64,000 nucleotides of DNA, from positions 372,928 to 436,927 of the forward strand of contig DEXK01000013.1 of the NCBI GenBank assembly GCA_002364085.1. The letters run 5' to 3'. The stretch's first letter is position 1, and each line of letters begins with the position of its first letter. The notes under the pieces are model-generated. The model had not been told where the DNA came from. It saw only the letters and a list, made by a program, of their open reading frames with translations, and did not search any database. Source of the DNA: Balneolaceae bacterium UBA3186. Its GTDB lineage: Bacteria > Bacteroidota > Rhodothermia > Balneolales > Balneolaceae. Positions 1-7,636 of the stretch are shown here, piece after piece. The position numbers were made by a program, and so were the translations under genes.

Positions 1-297
1 TGTAATGATTGCTCCTTCGGAGCCGTCGATTTCATTACGTTCTTGGCTCGCCAATAATTCTAAAGGTCGGTGTAGTTGGAAGCTTTTTCTCAAAAATTGT
101 CAGGATTATAAGTGCGATAATTTTTTGTATGTGAATTAACTGACCTATGAGGTATGACTATCCTTTTACTTAATGCGCTACAAGCAAAGTAAGCTTGAAT
201 AAAAACCCTGAGCAAATCATCAATATCTAAACTTGTTTTTTGGCTGATTTAACACGATTCTTACCTGCTGAAACAATCATCTTTTTTTAATCTCATC
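1..297. other. Gene-free leader before mgtE
   Basis: No coding region is supported here. Bases 51-88 carry one copy of a dispersed repeat (core CTAAAGGTCGGTGTAGTTGG) that recurs near 5345 and 57466. The rest is AT-rich sequence running into the mgtE start. I cannot recognise a magnesium riboswitch. Confidence 0.5.
51..88 (+). repeat. Dispersed repeat R1, copy 1
   Basis: A segment beginning CAATAATTCTAAAGGTCGG and ending GGAAGCTTTTT. Near-identical segments occur at about 5342-5374 and 57466-57502 in the same orientation, always outside genes. Function unknown; probably part of a non-autonomous dispersed element. Confidence 0.6.
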
Positions 298-1680
298 ATG
301 CTCGTGCAGCTCATAAAACCGGAATTCGAAGAACTTATCCAGGCGAAGGATTGGGTAGCTCTAAAGGAAGTATTGGCTGACGTTCCTGCTGCAGATATTG
401 CCGATATGTTGATCGAACTGGAAGGTGATGTAGCTGTTGTGATTTTCAGGCTTCTTAAAAAACCACTGGCAGCAGATGTTTTTTCTACACTTCCTTCAGG
501 AAAAGGAGTTGAGTTGCTGGAGCTGTTTAATAAACAACAGTTAAGTGATGTGATGGTGAACTTGGAACCTGATGAGCAGGTTTCACTGATGGAGGAACTT
601 CCTGGTCACCTAACCCAGCGAGTGATGAACTCCATGAATCTGGAAGATCAAAAGCAGGTAAAGAAACTGCTAGGTTATCCTGAGGAGAGTGTTGGACGTT
701 TAATGACACCACGATACGTTCGAGTTAAAACAGACTGGACTATCGAACGTAGTATGAAGCATATTCGCAAATATGCAGAAGTAGCGGAGACTTTAAACCG
801 AATTTATGTAGTTGACGATGATGAGTATTTGATCGATGATTTGAGGTTAACAGAACTTATTCTGGCCGATCCTGAAGAAACCATCGAAACATTAATGGAC
901 AGATCGTTCGAAACTTTGATGGCATACGAAGATCAGGAAGAAGCGGTTAAAATGTTTGCTAAATATGACAGAGCTGCACTTCCTGTTGTAGATACAGATG
1001 GGATTCTGGTTGGAATAGTTACCGTAGATGACGTGATCGATGTTGCTGAGGAAGAAGCAACTGAGGATATGCAGAAGATGGCGGGTATGGATGCGCTGGA
1101 TGATTACTATTCTCAGACGTCAGTTGGTAAGCTCGTAAAAAAGAGAATAAGTTGGTTGATCGTTCTTTTTGTTGGACAGATTTTGACTGCATTAACAATG
1201 AGTGGGTATGAAGAAGTATTACAGCAGATCGTACTTCTTTCCTACTTTGTACCGCTTTTGATTGCAAGTGGTGGAAATTCAGGCTCACAAGCAGCTACAC
1301 TGATAATTCGTGCATTGGCTACCGATGATATTAAATCAGATGGTTGGAAAACAGTACTTAAGAAGGAGGGAAGCTCAGGATTGCTGTTGGGCTCTATTTT
1401 GGGAGTGTTAGGTTTCGCTACACTTATTGCATGGGGTTTGATAGATGGAGATCCCTTGAATATGGAATTAGTATTGAAAGCTACTGTGGTTGCTTCAAGT
1501 TTATTGTTAATCGTTTTATTTGGTAACGTGATCGGAGCAATGCTTCCTTTCATTCTCTCCAAAGTTGGACTGGATCCCGCTGTGTCTTCTGCACCTTTTG
1601 TTGCAACAATAGTGGATGTAAGCGGAATCATTATTTATTTTAGTATTGCTGTGTTTTTACTCAGTGGAATTTTACTCTAA
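298..1680 (+). CDS. mgtE: Magnesium transporter MgtE
   Basis: Inner-membrane Mg2+ channel/transporter of the MgtE family. The order is the usual one: an acidic alpha-helical N domain (about residues 1-130), two CBS domains (about 135-255) that sense cytoplasmic Mg2+, a linker helix, and five membrane helices (about 283-460). The family signature GGNSGSQAA is at residues 325-333, and the last helix carries the acidic residue of the pore (D440 in TIVDVSG). The 460-residue length is normal and no truncation is seen. thyA follows after 15 bases on the same strand, so cotranscription is possible, although the functions are unrelated. The ATG at 298 lacks a clear Shine-Dalgarno sequence, as is common in this group. 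Confidence 0.96.
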   Translation: MLVQLIKPEFEELIQAKDWVALKEVLADVPAADIADMLIELEGDVAVVIFRLLKKPLAADVFSTLPSGKGVELLELFNKQQLSDVMVNLEPDEQVSLMEELPGHLTQRVMNSMNLEDQKQVKKLLGYPEESVGRLMTPRYVRVKTDWTIERSMKHIRKYAEVAETLNRIYVVDDDEYLIDDLRLTELILADPEETIETLMDRSFETLMAYEDQEEAVKMFAKYDRAALPVVDTDGILVGIVTVDDVIDVAEEEATEDMQKMAGMDALDDYYSQTSVGKLVKKRISWLIVLFVGQILTALTMSGYEEVLQQIVLLSYFVPLLIASGGNSGSQAATLIIRALATDDIKSDGWKTVLKKEGSSGLLLGSILGVLGFATLIAWGLIDGDPLNMELVLKATVVASSLLLIVLFGNVIGAMLPFILSKVGLDPAVSSAPFVATIVDVSGIIIYFSIAVFLLSGILL

Positions 1681-1695
1681 TCGTTATATCAATCA

Positions 1696-2544
1696 ATGAA
1701 AGCATATCTGGATCTTGTAAAAAACGTTCTTGAAAACGGCGTACGAAAAGAAAACAGAACAGGTACCGATACCATATCAAATTTTGCGGAATTCTATAAA
1801 GTAGATCTCTCAGAAGGATTTCCTTTATTGACTACAAAAAAAGTATTTTTTCGATCGGTAATACTTGAATTGCTTTGGTATTTACGCGGAGAAGATCATA
1901 TTCGATGGCTGAGAGATGAAAACGATTGCCATATTTGGGATGCATGGGCCGATGAAGACGGACATGTGGGACCAATTTATCCTGTGTTGTGGAGAAAATT
2001 TCCATATCTGGAAAAAGAAAAAGTGAAGTTGGAAGGAAGTGCTGGTGCTGTTGAAAGCGAAACTTGGGTTCGAAAAGAATTCGATCAGGTTCAACGAGCA
2101 ATTGATATGCTCAAAACCAATCCAAACAGTAGAAGAATTGTGGTAAGTACTTGGCATCCCGGTTTATTGGGAGAAATGGCATTACCACCATGTCATATCA
2201 TGTATATCTTTAACGTGAGTAACGGAAAACTGAATTGCCACCTCACTCAGCGTTCAGGAGATATTGCACTCGGAATTCCTTTTAATTTAGCGTGTTATTC
2301 TGCTCTAACAATGGCAATAGCTCAGGAAGTTGGTTTAGAACCAGGTACATTTGCTCATACTATCGTTGATGCTCATATCTACGTAAATCATGTGGATGGA
2401 CTAAAAGAGCAGCTAAAAAGAGAGCCTCGTGAATTACCAACTTTGGAGATCGCCAAAAAACCTGTTGATGAACTAACATTTGATGATTTCAAACTTCATG
2501 GCTACGATCCTGATCCTGTGATCAAATTCGAGGTTGCAGTATGA
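1696..2544 (+). CDS. thyA: Thymidylate synthase
   Basis: Makes dTMP from dUMP using methylene-tetrahydrofolate, which it oxidises to dihydrofolate. The classical ThyA fold is clear: the phosphate-binding arginine region (RKENRTGT, 17-24), the nucleophile C166 in ALPPCH, the second arginine pair (NSRRIVVSTWHP), and the nucleotide-binding QRSGDIALGIPFN stretch. At 282 residues it is slightly longer than the 264-residue E. coli enzyme. The extra length fits the KEKVKLEGSAGAVESETWV insertion (about 108-126) in the small domain, which is common in this enzyme. Its stop overlaps the start of the dihydrofolate reductase gene by four bases (ATGA), so the two are translationally coupled and the dihydrofolate product is recycled by the next enzyme. 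Confidence 0.97.
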   Translation: MKAYLDLVKNVLENGVRKENRTGTDTISNFAEFYKVDLSEGFPLLTTKKVFFRSVILELLWYLRGEDHIRWLRDENDCHIWDAWADEDGHVGPIYPVLWRKFPYLEKEKVKLEGSAGAVESETWVRKEFDQVQRAIDMLKTNPNSRRIVVSTWHPGLLGEMALPPCHIMYIFNVSNGKLNCHLTQRSGDIALGIPFNLACYSALTMAIAQEVGLEPGTFAHTIVDAHIYVNHVDGLKEQLKREPRELPTLEIAKKPVDELTFDDFKLHGYDPDPVIKFEVAV

Positions 2545-3008
2545 CGTTGACCATAGTCGTTGCTCATGATCCAAATCTGGTAATTGGGAAAGAAGGTGGA
2601 CTACCGTGGCGCTATCCTGAAGATCTGAAGCATTTCAAAGAAACTACAATGGGTGGAATTATGATCATGGGGCGGGGAGTGTTTGAAGAACTCAATGAAA
2701 TTCCATTACCGGGCAGAAAAAACATTGTATTATCTCGTTCTAAAACCTACGATAATGTAGATACATATACTTCATTGATTGAAGCATTAGAGTCAATAGA
2801 TGCCGAAGAAGTTTTTATAATTGGTGGGGGAGTATTGTATCGAAAAGCTTTACCTGAAGCCGATAAAATGATTGTAACAGTGGTCAATAAAGAATATGAT
2901 GGAGACACCTACTTTCCTGAATATCGCGACGATATAGGTAAAATTTGGATCGAAACCGATCGTAGGGAAACCGAAGAATTGACTTTTTTAGTTTACGAGA
3001 GAGCTTAG
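2541..3008 (+). CDS. folA: Dihydrofolate reductase
   Basis: NADPH-dependent reduction of dihydrofolate to tetrahydrofolate, closing the cycle opened by the overlapping thyA. Visible motifs are the N-terminal strand TIVVAHDPNLVIG, the GGLPW loop, the catalytic acid D28 in WRYPEDLKHFK, the MGRGVFEE stretch that replaces the usual MGRKTWES, and the cofactor-binding IIGGGVLYRKAL. The 155-residue length is typical of chromosomal DHFR. It starts inside the thyA stop (ATGA), so its expression should follow thyA. No RNA hairpin terminator is obvious downstream; a dispersed repeat begins at about 3018. Confidence 0.95.
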   Translation: MTLTIVVAHDPNLVIGKEGGLPWRYPEDLKHFKETTMGGIMIMGRGVFEELNEIPLPGRKNIVLSRSKTYDNVDTYTSLIEALESIDAEEVFIIGGGVLYRKALPEADKMIVTVVNKEYDGDTYFPEYRDDIGKIWIETDRRETEELTFLVYERA

Positions 3009-3017
3009 TTTACTAAC

Positions 3018-3072
3018 AGGTCATTCTGAGCATACCTGCGAAGAATCTACACAGCTGTTTTGAGGACATTTC
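3018..3072. repeat. Dispersed repeat R3, copy 1
   Basis: Starts TCATTCTGAGCATACCTGCG and continues through an AGAATCTACACAGCTG motif. Related copies are at about 6428-6535 and 7450-7560. It lies between the convergent folA and VOC genes, the typical position of REP-like intergenic elements. Confidence 0.6.
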
Positions 3073-3085
3073 TTTACCAAAGGCT

Positions 3086-3460
3086 TCATCTTCTTTTGGA
3101 TTTGAAGATCCCGAAATGCCATAGTATCCCGCTGGGATCGTGAAGGAAAAATTCATTCCCCCAATCATTATATACGATTTCAGATAATCGTACATTTTCA
3201 TACTTATCTGTCAATGCTAGGTCGCGGACATTTTTTAGTGTGCTGTCCAAATCTTGTACTTCAAGAAAAATCATGGAATTATCGACCCAGTTTTTAACGT
3301 AAGCGTCTTGTAAGTAGAAACCGAAATCGTCCATATGGAAATAAGACATTTTTGGGGATGTGATTACTTCTTCAAAACCAAGATCCGTATAAAAGTTTCG
3401 CGAAATACTATAGTTTCTAGCGCCAATAAAAGGCCTGATTGACTTTCCTGTTATATTCAT
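3086..3460 (-). CDS. VOC (glyoxalase/bleomycin-resistance fold) protein
   Basis: A 124-residue single-domain protein of the vicinal oxygen chelate superfamily. Signs are the opening strand (IRPFIGARNYSISRNFYTDLGFEE), the middle YFHMDDFGFYL, and the closing NEFFLHDPSGILWHFG with the family's common HDPSG-type turn. Such proteins are usually dimers; some are metal enzymes, others bind drugs or are lyases. The first metal position is unclear because IRPFIGA lacks the usual histidine, so catalytic function cannot be assigned. It stands alone and converges on folA. Confidence 0.8.
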   Translation of the reverse strand: MNITGKSIRPFIGARNYSISRNFYTDLGFEEVITSPKMSYFHMDDFGFYLQDAYVKNWVDNSMIFLEVQDLDSTLKNVRDLALTDKYENVRLSEIVYNDWGNEFFLHDPSGILWHFGIFKSKRR

Positions 3461-3550
3461 AGGTATTCAATGATAATATTGATGCGAACAATACGAAATT
3501 TTTACATTTATATAGTCTATCAACTATTAAGGAGGGCATAGCAGGGCTTC

Positions 3551-3594
3551 TTGAACGAAGAAGAAATGTGGTCATCAATAAAAAGAAAATGATA
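3551..3594. repeat. Stray copy of the serine-hydrolase signal-peptide segment
   Basis: The stretch 3551-3594 closely matches 4644-4688, which encodes part of the signal peptide of the neighbouring hydrolase (shared core GTCATCAATAAAAA, then GAAAATGATAG). The two copies bracket the gene in direct orientation. The likely origin is a decayed tandem duplicate of the gene or a recombination scar. Confidence 0.55.
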
Positions 3595-3614
3595 GAACCA
3601 CTTGATCCAGAAGG

Positions 3615-4706
3615 TTATTTACCTGAAAAAGTAGGAAGAAAGACCTTGTCCATTATTGCAAAAGGTAATTTGTCTTCTTGTGAGTTATAAGCACCGCCGG
3701 TGAACACCGCAACCATATCCATCTCAGGAAAGATCATGATGTATTGCCCGCCATTTCCGGTAGCGGTTATTGAGTTTATAACTTTTCCATTGATGTTGAA
3801 CGGAATATTCCACCAAAAATATCCATACTCCATTCCGGTAATCTTTGTTACTGAGGAAGTGGATTCTCTGACCCAGTCCTCGGACACGATCTGTTCGTTA
3901 TTCCATCTGCCATTATTCAGCATTAATAAACCGATCTTGGCTAGATCACGCGAGGTCATGTATAACCTTTTACCTGAAGGTATGACTTCCTTTTTTGAAG
4001 TATGATCCCAGCTTACATTAACTATACCAAGTGGTTCGAATAAATACTCATCAGCGAAATCGGTGATCAACATACCGGAAGATTGACTAATGATCTCCGC
4101 CACCAAGATCGCTCCCATCGAACAATAGGTAGACACTTTTCCAGGATCATTGATCATCTGCAGATCAAGAGTAAATTGTATCCAGTCTTTTTTGCTATAC
4201 ACTTTATCTTCCTGTCCTTGCGACTTTTTATCCCAGTCGTTGCAGTCCCAACCGCTTGACATGGTCAACAGATGTTTGATCGTGATTCCTTCTTTTCTGG
4301 GATCTAAATTCTTTTTGGGGCTATGACTCTTTAAATATTTAGATATTGGATCATTTATGCTTTCAATGAATCCCTTATCGATGGCAATTCCCAACAGAAT
4401 GGATCGAATGCTCTTGGTCACAGAACGCATGTCGTGCTGTTTGTTTACAGAATGCTCGTTAAAGTATTCCTCAATAACTAGCTGATCATTCTTAACCAAT
4501 AAAGCACTGTGTAGTTTATTTCCTCCGGTTACTACCTGACTGAATAACCTGTAAATAAGTGTAGTGTCTACTTCCAATGATCTTATATCAGCAGTCTGCC
4601 ATCCGTCTTCCAACTCAGCAGGAGGTGAATAGGTATAAATTGATTGACCGAAGCAAAGTGTAGTCATCAATAAAAAAGAAAATGATAGCGCTAAAAGAAA
4701 CTTCAT
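3615..4706 (-). CDS. Secreted serine hydrolase, beta-lactamase/esterase family
   Basis: A 363-residue protein with an N-terminal signal peptide (about 1-20, ending LCFGQ). It has the penicillin-binding-protein/class C beta-lactamase fold: S95-V-T-K98 (SxxK) is the nucleophile motif, Y194-C-S196 stands where YxN is usual, and TGNGGQ (316-321) replaces the KTG box. The family includes esterases, D-aminopeptidases and true beta-lactamases. The altered YxN and KTG boxes make an esterase or peptidase role more likely than antibiotic resistance (inference). It is monocistronic. A partial copy of its own signal-peptide sequence lies just past its stop. Confidence 0.85.
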   Translation of the reverse strand: MKFLLALSFSFLLMTTLCFGQSIYTYSPPAELEDGWQTADIRSLEVDTTLIYRLFSQVVTGGNKLHSALLVKNDQLVIEEYFNEHSVNKQHDMRSVTKSIRSILLGIAIDKGFIESINDPISKYLKSHSPKKNLDPRKEGITIKHLLTMSSGWDCNDWDKKSQGQEDKVYSKKDWIQFTLDLQMINDPGKVSTYCSMGAILVAEIISQSSGMLITDFADEYLFEPLGIVNVSWDHTSKKEVIPSGKRLYMTSRDLAKIGLLMLNNGRWNNEQIVSEDWVRESTSSVTKITGMEYGYFWWNIPFNINGKVINSITATGNGGQYIMIFPEMDMVAVFTGGAYNSQEDKLPFAIMDKVFLPTFSGK

Positions 4707-4828
4707 AGCTGAGATTTATTTAAAGGAATTTAAATCTTAAGAATGAGAAGTAATAATATTGAATGGGTTTATTGCGAGTACCGGAAGAGCTTTCAGCCTA
4801 GGTAAAAACACAAAAAATTTCATTTTAG

Positions 4829-4925
4829 TCATTCAGCGCAGGATCAGTGAACCCGTCTTAAATACTTTGGTTTGATCTTTTGTCCCGTTGAAGCAGGGGA
4901 TATCAAGACAAAAGTAGGTGCCCTT
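4829..4925 (+). repeat. Dispersed repeat R2, copy 1
   Basis: Begins TTCAGCGCAGGATCAGTGAA and continues CCCGTCTTAAATACTTTGG. The same sequence occurs in reverse orientation at about 57528-57608 with a few substitutions and small indels. Both copies lie in gene-free repeat blocks next to R1 copies, so R1 and R2 may be parts of one larger element. Confidence 0.6.
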
Positions 4926-5341
4926 GTGCTAGGTTAGGCTTTTTTATCTAGTCTCGATGCTATGCATTGGAAACGGACCTCCCCGGCTACGAAACAAATT
5001 CTTTGGTTCTGAGTAGTTCGCCCCTCCTTGGATAAGGAGGGGAATTACCGAGTTGATTCTATTTTTTATCAACGAGTCCTCCTCCTATTGTAGGAGGAGA
5101 CAGAGGAGGTCTTTACTTAAGGATTGTGAGTACATTTACTTGGTAATGTACTTTTGTACCGCTACTGAGCCTCCTCAGCACAGGCGCCAGTACCAAAAGT
5201 TCCCGACAAGAATTATTGGCTAAACTTCCAAGACTTGTTTATATCTAAGCAACCAAAATCCGTCAGCCGTGCAGAGCCCGACAGACAGAGAAGCAGCAAT
5301 CCATCATTTCGCTGAAAGCGGGGTGATGGAGCTAGTGGAAA

Positions 5342-5374
5342 TAATCTAAAGGTCGGTGCAGTTGGAAGCTTTTT
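5342..5374 (+). repeat. Dispersed repeat R1, copy 2
   Basis: Shares CTAAAGGTCGGTG.AGTTGGAAGCTTTTT with the copies at 51-88 and 57466-57502. It ends just before the 3' end of the DoxX-like gene on the opposite strand. Confidence 0.6.
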
Positions 5375-5412
5375 ATTGAAAGTGAGTTATCTAAAATCTA
5401 CAATTCAAATAT

Positions 5413-6144
5413 TTATTTTCCGTCCATTTGTTTCTTTTTCTCAGCAAACTCATCTAAACAATCATCCAAAATGTCGCCGTTTAAATGAACACATTCGCAA
5501 AATTCAGTTCCAATATTCTCATATTCAGTACCGGCATATTGTTTATTACAATCAGATAATGAATTCCTTGGCATAATATCAAATCCATGCAGGAATGTTA
5601 AAATTGTTAGCGCGAAAGTTGCTCCAACTCCACCAAAAAATAAGAAAGGGAATTTATTTTCGTATTTCTCTGGTCTTTTTACAATACCGAAATCAGATAC
5701 TTCCTTGAATGGAAAAATGTACTTTAATCTATCATAATTCCATGCAAGTATATATAAATTGGCTAACACCATTAAAGTTGAAGTGATAAACGAACCTTCA
5801 AATCTTACCGCTATAGAAAGAACACATATATTTAAAATGATCGGAAAATAGAGTAGTGCACCTAAAGTTACTGTTCGTGGTATTAAAAGTAATATTGCCG
5901 CAAGAATTTGGGCAATTCCGATAAAGGGATAATAAAAGCCTGTATGATGTAAAGCAGTTAAATAAGCTCCCATTGGATGAATTTCCGATAAACCGCTGGC
6001 AAATCTTTCGTCGATAATTTTCACGATTCCGGCCGCAATAAAAGCATAAGCTAAAATTATTCGACAAAAAATAGAGAAATACCAATACCATCTATTTTGC
6101 TTGACTTGATAATGCAATTCATCAAGTTTTGGTCCTAGGCTCAT
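5413..6144 (-). CDS. DoxX/MauE-like membrane protein with cysteine-containing tail
   Basis: A 243-residue integral membrane protein. About residues 20-140 have four hydrophobic helices with the DoxX-type pattern (FIAAGIVKIIDERFA near the first helix, then a YPFIGIAQILAAILLL helix). A fifth helix (about 170-190) anchors a short C-terminal domain with three cysteines (DCNKQYAGTEYENIGTEFCEC and a later DDCLDEF). DoxX proteins are linked to quinone or thiol redox processes, but the family is broad and no specific reaction can be claimed. The cysteines suggest a small disulfide-bonded or metal-binding module outside the membrane (inference). Confidence 0.65.
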   Translation of the reverse strand: MSLGPKLDELHYQVKQNRWYWYFSIFCRIILAYAFIAAGIVKIIDERFASGLSEIHPMGAYLTALHHTGFYYPFIGIAQILAAILLLIPRTVTLGALLYFPIILNICVLSIAVRFEGSFITSTLMVLANLYILAWNYDRLKYIFPFKEVSDFGIVKRPEKYENKFPFLFFGGVGATFALTILTFLHGFDIMPRNSLSDCNKQYAGTEYENIGTEFCECVHLNGDILDDCLDEFAEKKKQMDGK

Positions 6145-6339
6145 AATTATTTTATCCTGTAGTTTGATTTCAACTTGCTACATGTTGATCAGAAAGAACA
6201 CTGGCATTATAAAATCACCAAGGATTAATACTGAAGATCTTTCTTATCTCGCATTCTAAAAATTTGAAACTACCAGATAGTAATTAAAAGTACTTTGATA
6301 TACAAAGTAAATGAATAACCTTTTTAAAATAAGTTTAGC

Positions 6340-6425
6340 ACTACTTCTGCTTCCTCAACAAAAACCAAGTCCCATGTATAAAAAGAGTATCAATCATAGT
6401 TATGATGGTATACATGAGGTAAAGC
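6340..6425 (-). pseudogene. Relic of aquaporin 3' end, copy A
   Basis: A degenerate copy of the last part of the aquaporin gene (real gene 12589-13230) in the same orientation. CCTCAACAAAAACCAAGT is intact and the rest has drifted. A better preserved copy is at 7355-7435. The serial copies suggest repeated insertion events at the aquaporin 3' end. Confidence 0.55.
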
Positions 6426-6427
6426 CC

Positions 6428-6535
6428 AGAGCCATTCTGAGCAAACCTGCGAAGAATCTACACAACTGGTTTTTGATGAGATTTAAAAATCAGGGTCATC
6501 CTGTCCGCCAGCTGGCGAATCAGAACCCTCGGTTT
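6428..6535. repeat. Dispersed repeat R3, copy 2
   Basis: Runs GCCATTCTGAGCAAACCTGC ... TTTTTGATGAGATTTAAAAA ... CCGCCAGCTGGCGAATCAGA. The copy at 7450-7560 matches along its whole length; the copy at 3018 matches the first half. It follows aquaporin-tail relics at both 6.4 and 7.45 kb, so relic and repeat were probably duplicated as one unit. Confidence 0.65.
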
Positions 6536-6536
6536 T

Positions 6537-7163
6537 TTATCTTATAGTTATCCAATCTGCTTTAATATCTAAGTTTTTGAGATCAGACGGGACTTCCAAT
6601 TCAGGATAATCTCCAACTGTTGTTTCATCAGTCATAAATACAAAGTTCCAATTATTTGTTGTGTCAGAAATATATTCCCATCCGTTCATTAAGTCTTGGT
6701 TAACTTTTATTCCTGGGTATTTTTTTGAAATTTCCATCACAGTCGAATTGGGGCTAAGTCCACTAGTTGTCTTCAATTTAGGAGAAGCTGCAATAATTAT
6801 CAGAATGGTATCTGTGTTAAGTGTTGGAATTAGTACAAATGCAATATTTTCTTGGTCATAGTACAAGTAAGCTGGACTACCACCACCATAACCAAAGTCT
6901 GTAGCTTGTCCGACTTCTTTTCTGAGTCCTTTGAATTTTTGTTCAGCTTCTGAAATGGTCATTCCGATTTTGATTTCACCCAATTGACCTTTCTTGATCT
7001 CGTATTCGTCATAGTCGAAAGTAGAGTCTTCCGATTGTACTAAATGTGTCGATTGTGACTTCGACTGTATCGGTTGTTGTTCTTCTTGACTTTTGTTGTT
7101 AGCAGGTTGGTTGCTGGACCAAAGTGCCATCAGAAGCAGAAAATATGTTAGCTGTCGTGTCAT
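6537..7163 (-). CDS. Secreted protein of unknown function
   Basis: A 208-residue protein with a signal peptide (about 1-18) but no lipobox cysteine. A glutamine/serine-rich linker (about 20-45) follows, then one domain opening with GQLGEIKIGMTISEAEQKF. The phrase IKIGMTISEAE recalls the BamE/SmpA-like start of many small periplasmic proteins, but I would not assign a role. It is the leftmost gene of the accessory modules. Upstream (7172-7211) lie a GTGCTTAACAAC segment and a short hairpin (TAAAGTGAA/TTCACTTTA), then an AT-rich repeat element and an aquaporin-tail copy. The coding sequence is AT-rich. Confidence 0.6.
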   Translation of the reverse strand: MTRQLTYFLLLMALWSSNQPANNKSQEEQQPIQSKSQSTHLVQSEDSTFDYDEYEIKKGQLGEIKIGMTISEAEQKFKGLRKEVGQATDFGYGGGSPAYLYYDQENIAFVLIPTLNTDTILIIIAASPKLKTTSGLSPNSTVMEISKKYPGIKVNQDLMNGWEYISDTTNNWNFVFMTDETTVGDYPELEVPSDLKNLDIKADWITIR

Positions 7164-7188
7164 TTTTTACTTGTGCTTAACAACAGAG

Positions 7189-7211
7189 TAAAGTGAAGTC
7201 TATTCACTTTA
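7189..7211. repeat. Small hairpin upstream of module 1 gene
   Basis: Perfect 9-base arms TAAAGTGAA (7189-7197) and TTCACTTTA (7203-7211). It is preceded by GTGCTTAACAAC (7173-7184), which resembles the GGC..CAAC half-sites found just upstream of the two restriction-modification modules. It could be a related boundary site, but the similarity is short. Confidence 0.4.
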
Positions 7212-7224
7212 TCCCAATTACATA

Positions 7225-7440
7225 TTTAAGTTTTATTCATTTTATTCTTAAATAAGAAGGACTAAGATGAATAAAACTCCATTATTATCAAAACATAGCT
7301 ATCATTTTATTCTACTATAAAATGAATAAAACGGGACTAAATAAAGATGAAAGGCTTTAGTCTTCTTCTCTCAATAAAAACCAAGTTCCGCTTGCAAGGG
7401 GTGCGCCAATGATCGGAGCGATGATACATCAAGGATGAAG
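7225..7440 (-). repeat. Copy B of AT-rich element plus aquaporin 3' end
   Basis: About 210 bases matching 12459-12675 at high identity by eye. The first 130 bases are a non-coding AT-rich element with inverted arms GTTTTATTCAT (7230-7240) and ATGAATAAAAC (7267-7277), plus a second dyad TCATTTTAT/ATAAAATGA (7302-7310, 7317-7325). The remainder copies the last 25 or so codons of the aquaporin gene, with changes that disrupt the frame. An R3 repeat follows at once. Confidence 0.75.
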
Positions 7441-7449
7441 TAAAGCTCA

Positions 7450-7560
7450 GGGTCATTCTGAGCATACTTGCTAAGAATCTGCACAGCTGTTTTTTTGATG
7501 AGATTTAAAAACCAGAGACATCCAGTCCGCCAGCTGGCGAATCAGAATCTTCGTGATGTT
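7450..7560. repeat. Dispersed repeat R3, copy 3
   Basis: Starts GTCATTCTGAGCATACTTGC, ends CCGCCAGCTGGCGAATCAGA plus a short tail. It matches 6428-6535 closely. It lies between the aquaporin-tail relic and the 3' end of the RidA-like gene. Confidence 0.65.
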
Positions 7561-7582
7561 TAGATTCTATTTACTCGAGTAA

Positions 7583-7617
7583 ATATTTCTGCACAAGCGT
7601 GACGCCCGTGCTAAAAT
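7583..7617. repeat. Short repeat R4, copy 1
   Basis: ATATTTCTGCACAAGCGTGA followed by CGCCCGTGCTAAAATGG. A second copy with few changes is at 8236-8272. Both stand about 20-30 bases past the stop codon of a minus-strand gene in the accessory region. The GCAC/GTGC ends can pair, so a small hairpin at module ends is possible. Confidence 0.5.
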
Positions 7618-7636
7618 GGAGTATAATTTTTATCCA

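Larger units (their letters stand above)
4740..5375. other. Gene-free block of dispersed repeats
   Basis: About 700 bases between divergently oriented neighbours with no credible gene. It holds the R2 repeat (about 4829-4925), several short palindromes typical of REP-like elements (CCCCTCCTT...AAGGAGGGG near 5031-5052, GTTGATTC...ATCAAC near 5052-5078, CTCCTCCTA...TAGGAGGAG near 5079-5101), and an R1 copy near 5342-5374. The elements are packed head to tail, suggesting a preferred landing zone. Confidence 0.6.
6145..6536. other. Intergenic region with aquaporin 3'-end relic and R3 repeat
   Basis: No real gene. Bases about 6340-6425 resemble, in a degraded form, the end of the aquaporin gene at 12589-12680 (shared CCTCAACAAAAACCAAGT and GGTATACAT.GAGGTAAAG-like segments). 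This relic runs straight into an R3 repeat at about 6428-6535 carrying the palindrome CCGCCAGCTGGCG. A 78-codon open frame here is built from these repeats and is not reported as a gene. Confidence 0.6.

Noticed and set aside
1..297. Magnesium riboswitch upstream of mgtE
   Set aside because: No recognisable M-box or other conserved fold; part of the region is a dispersed repeat.
3013..3201. A 62-codon minus-strand frame
   Set aside because: It overlaps the R3 repeat and the 3' part of the VOC gene in another frame; a shadow.
3615..4706. Class C beta-lactamase as a resistance gene
   Set aside because: The SxxK motif is present but YxN and KTG boxes are altered, and the wider family is mostly esterases and peptidases.
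6311..6547. A 78-codon plus-strand open frame beginning MNNLFKISLALLLLP
   Set aside because: It is made of the aquaporin-tail relic and the R3 repeat and overlaps the convergent gene end; no protein-like conservation is visible.
7225..7325. CRISPR-like array from the repeated AT-rich elements
   Set aside because: Three copies far apart with no regular spacers and no cas genes.
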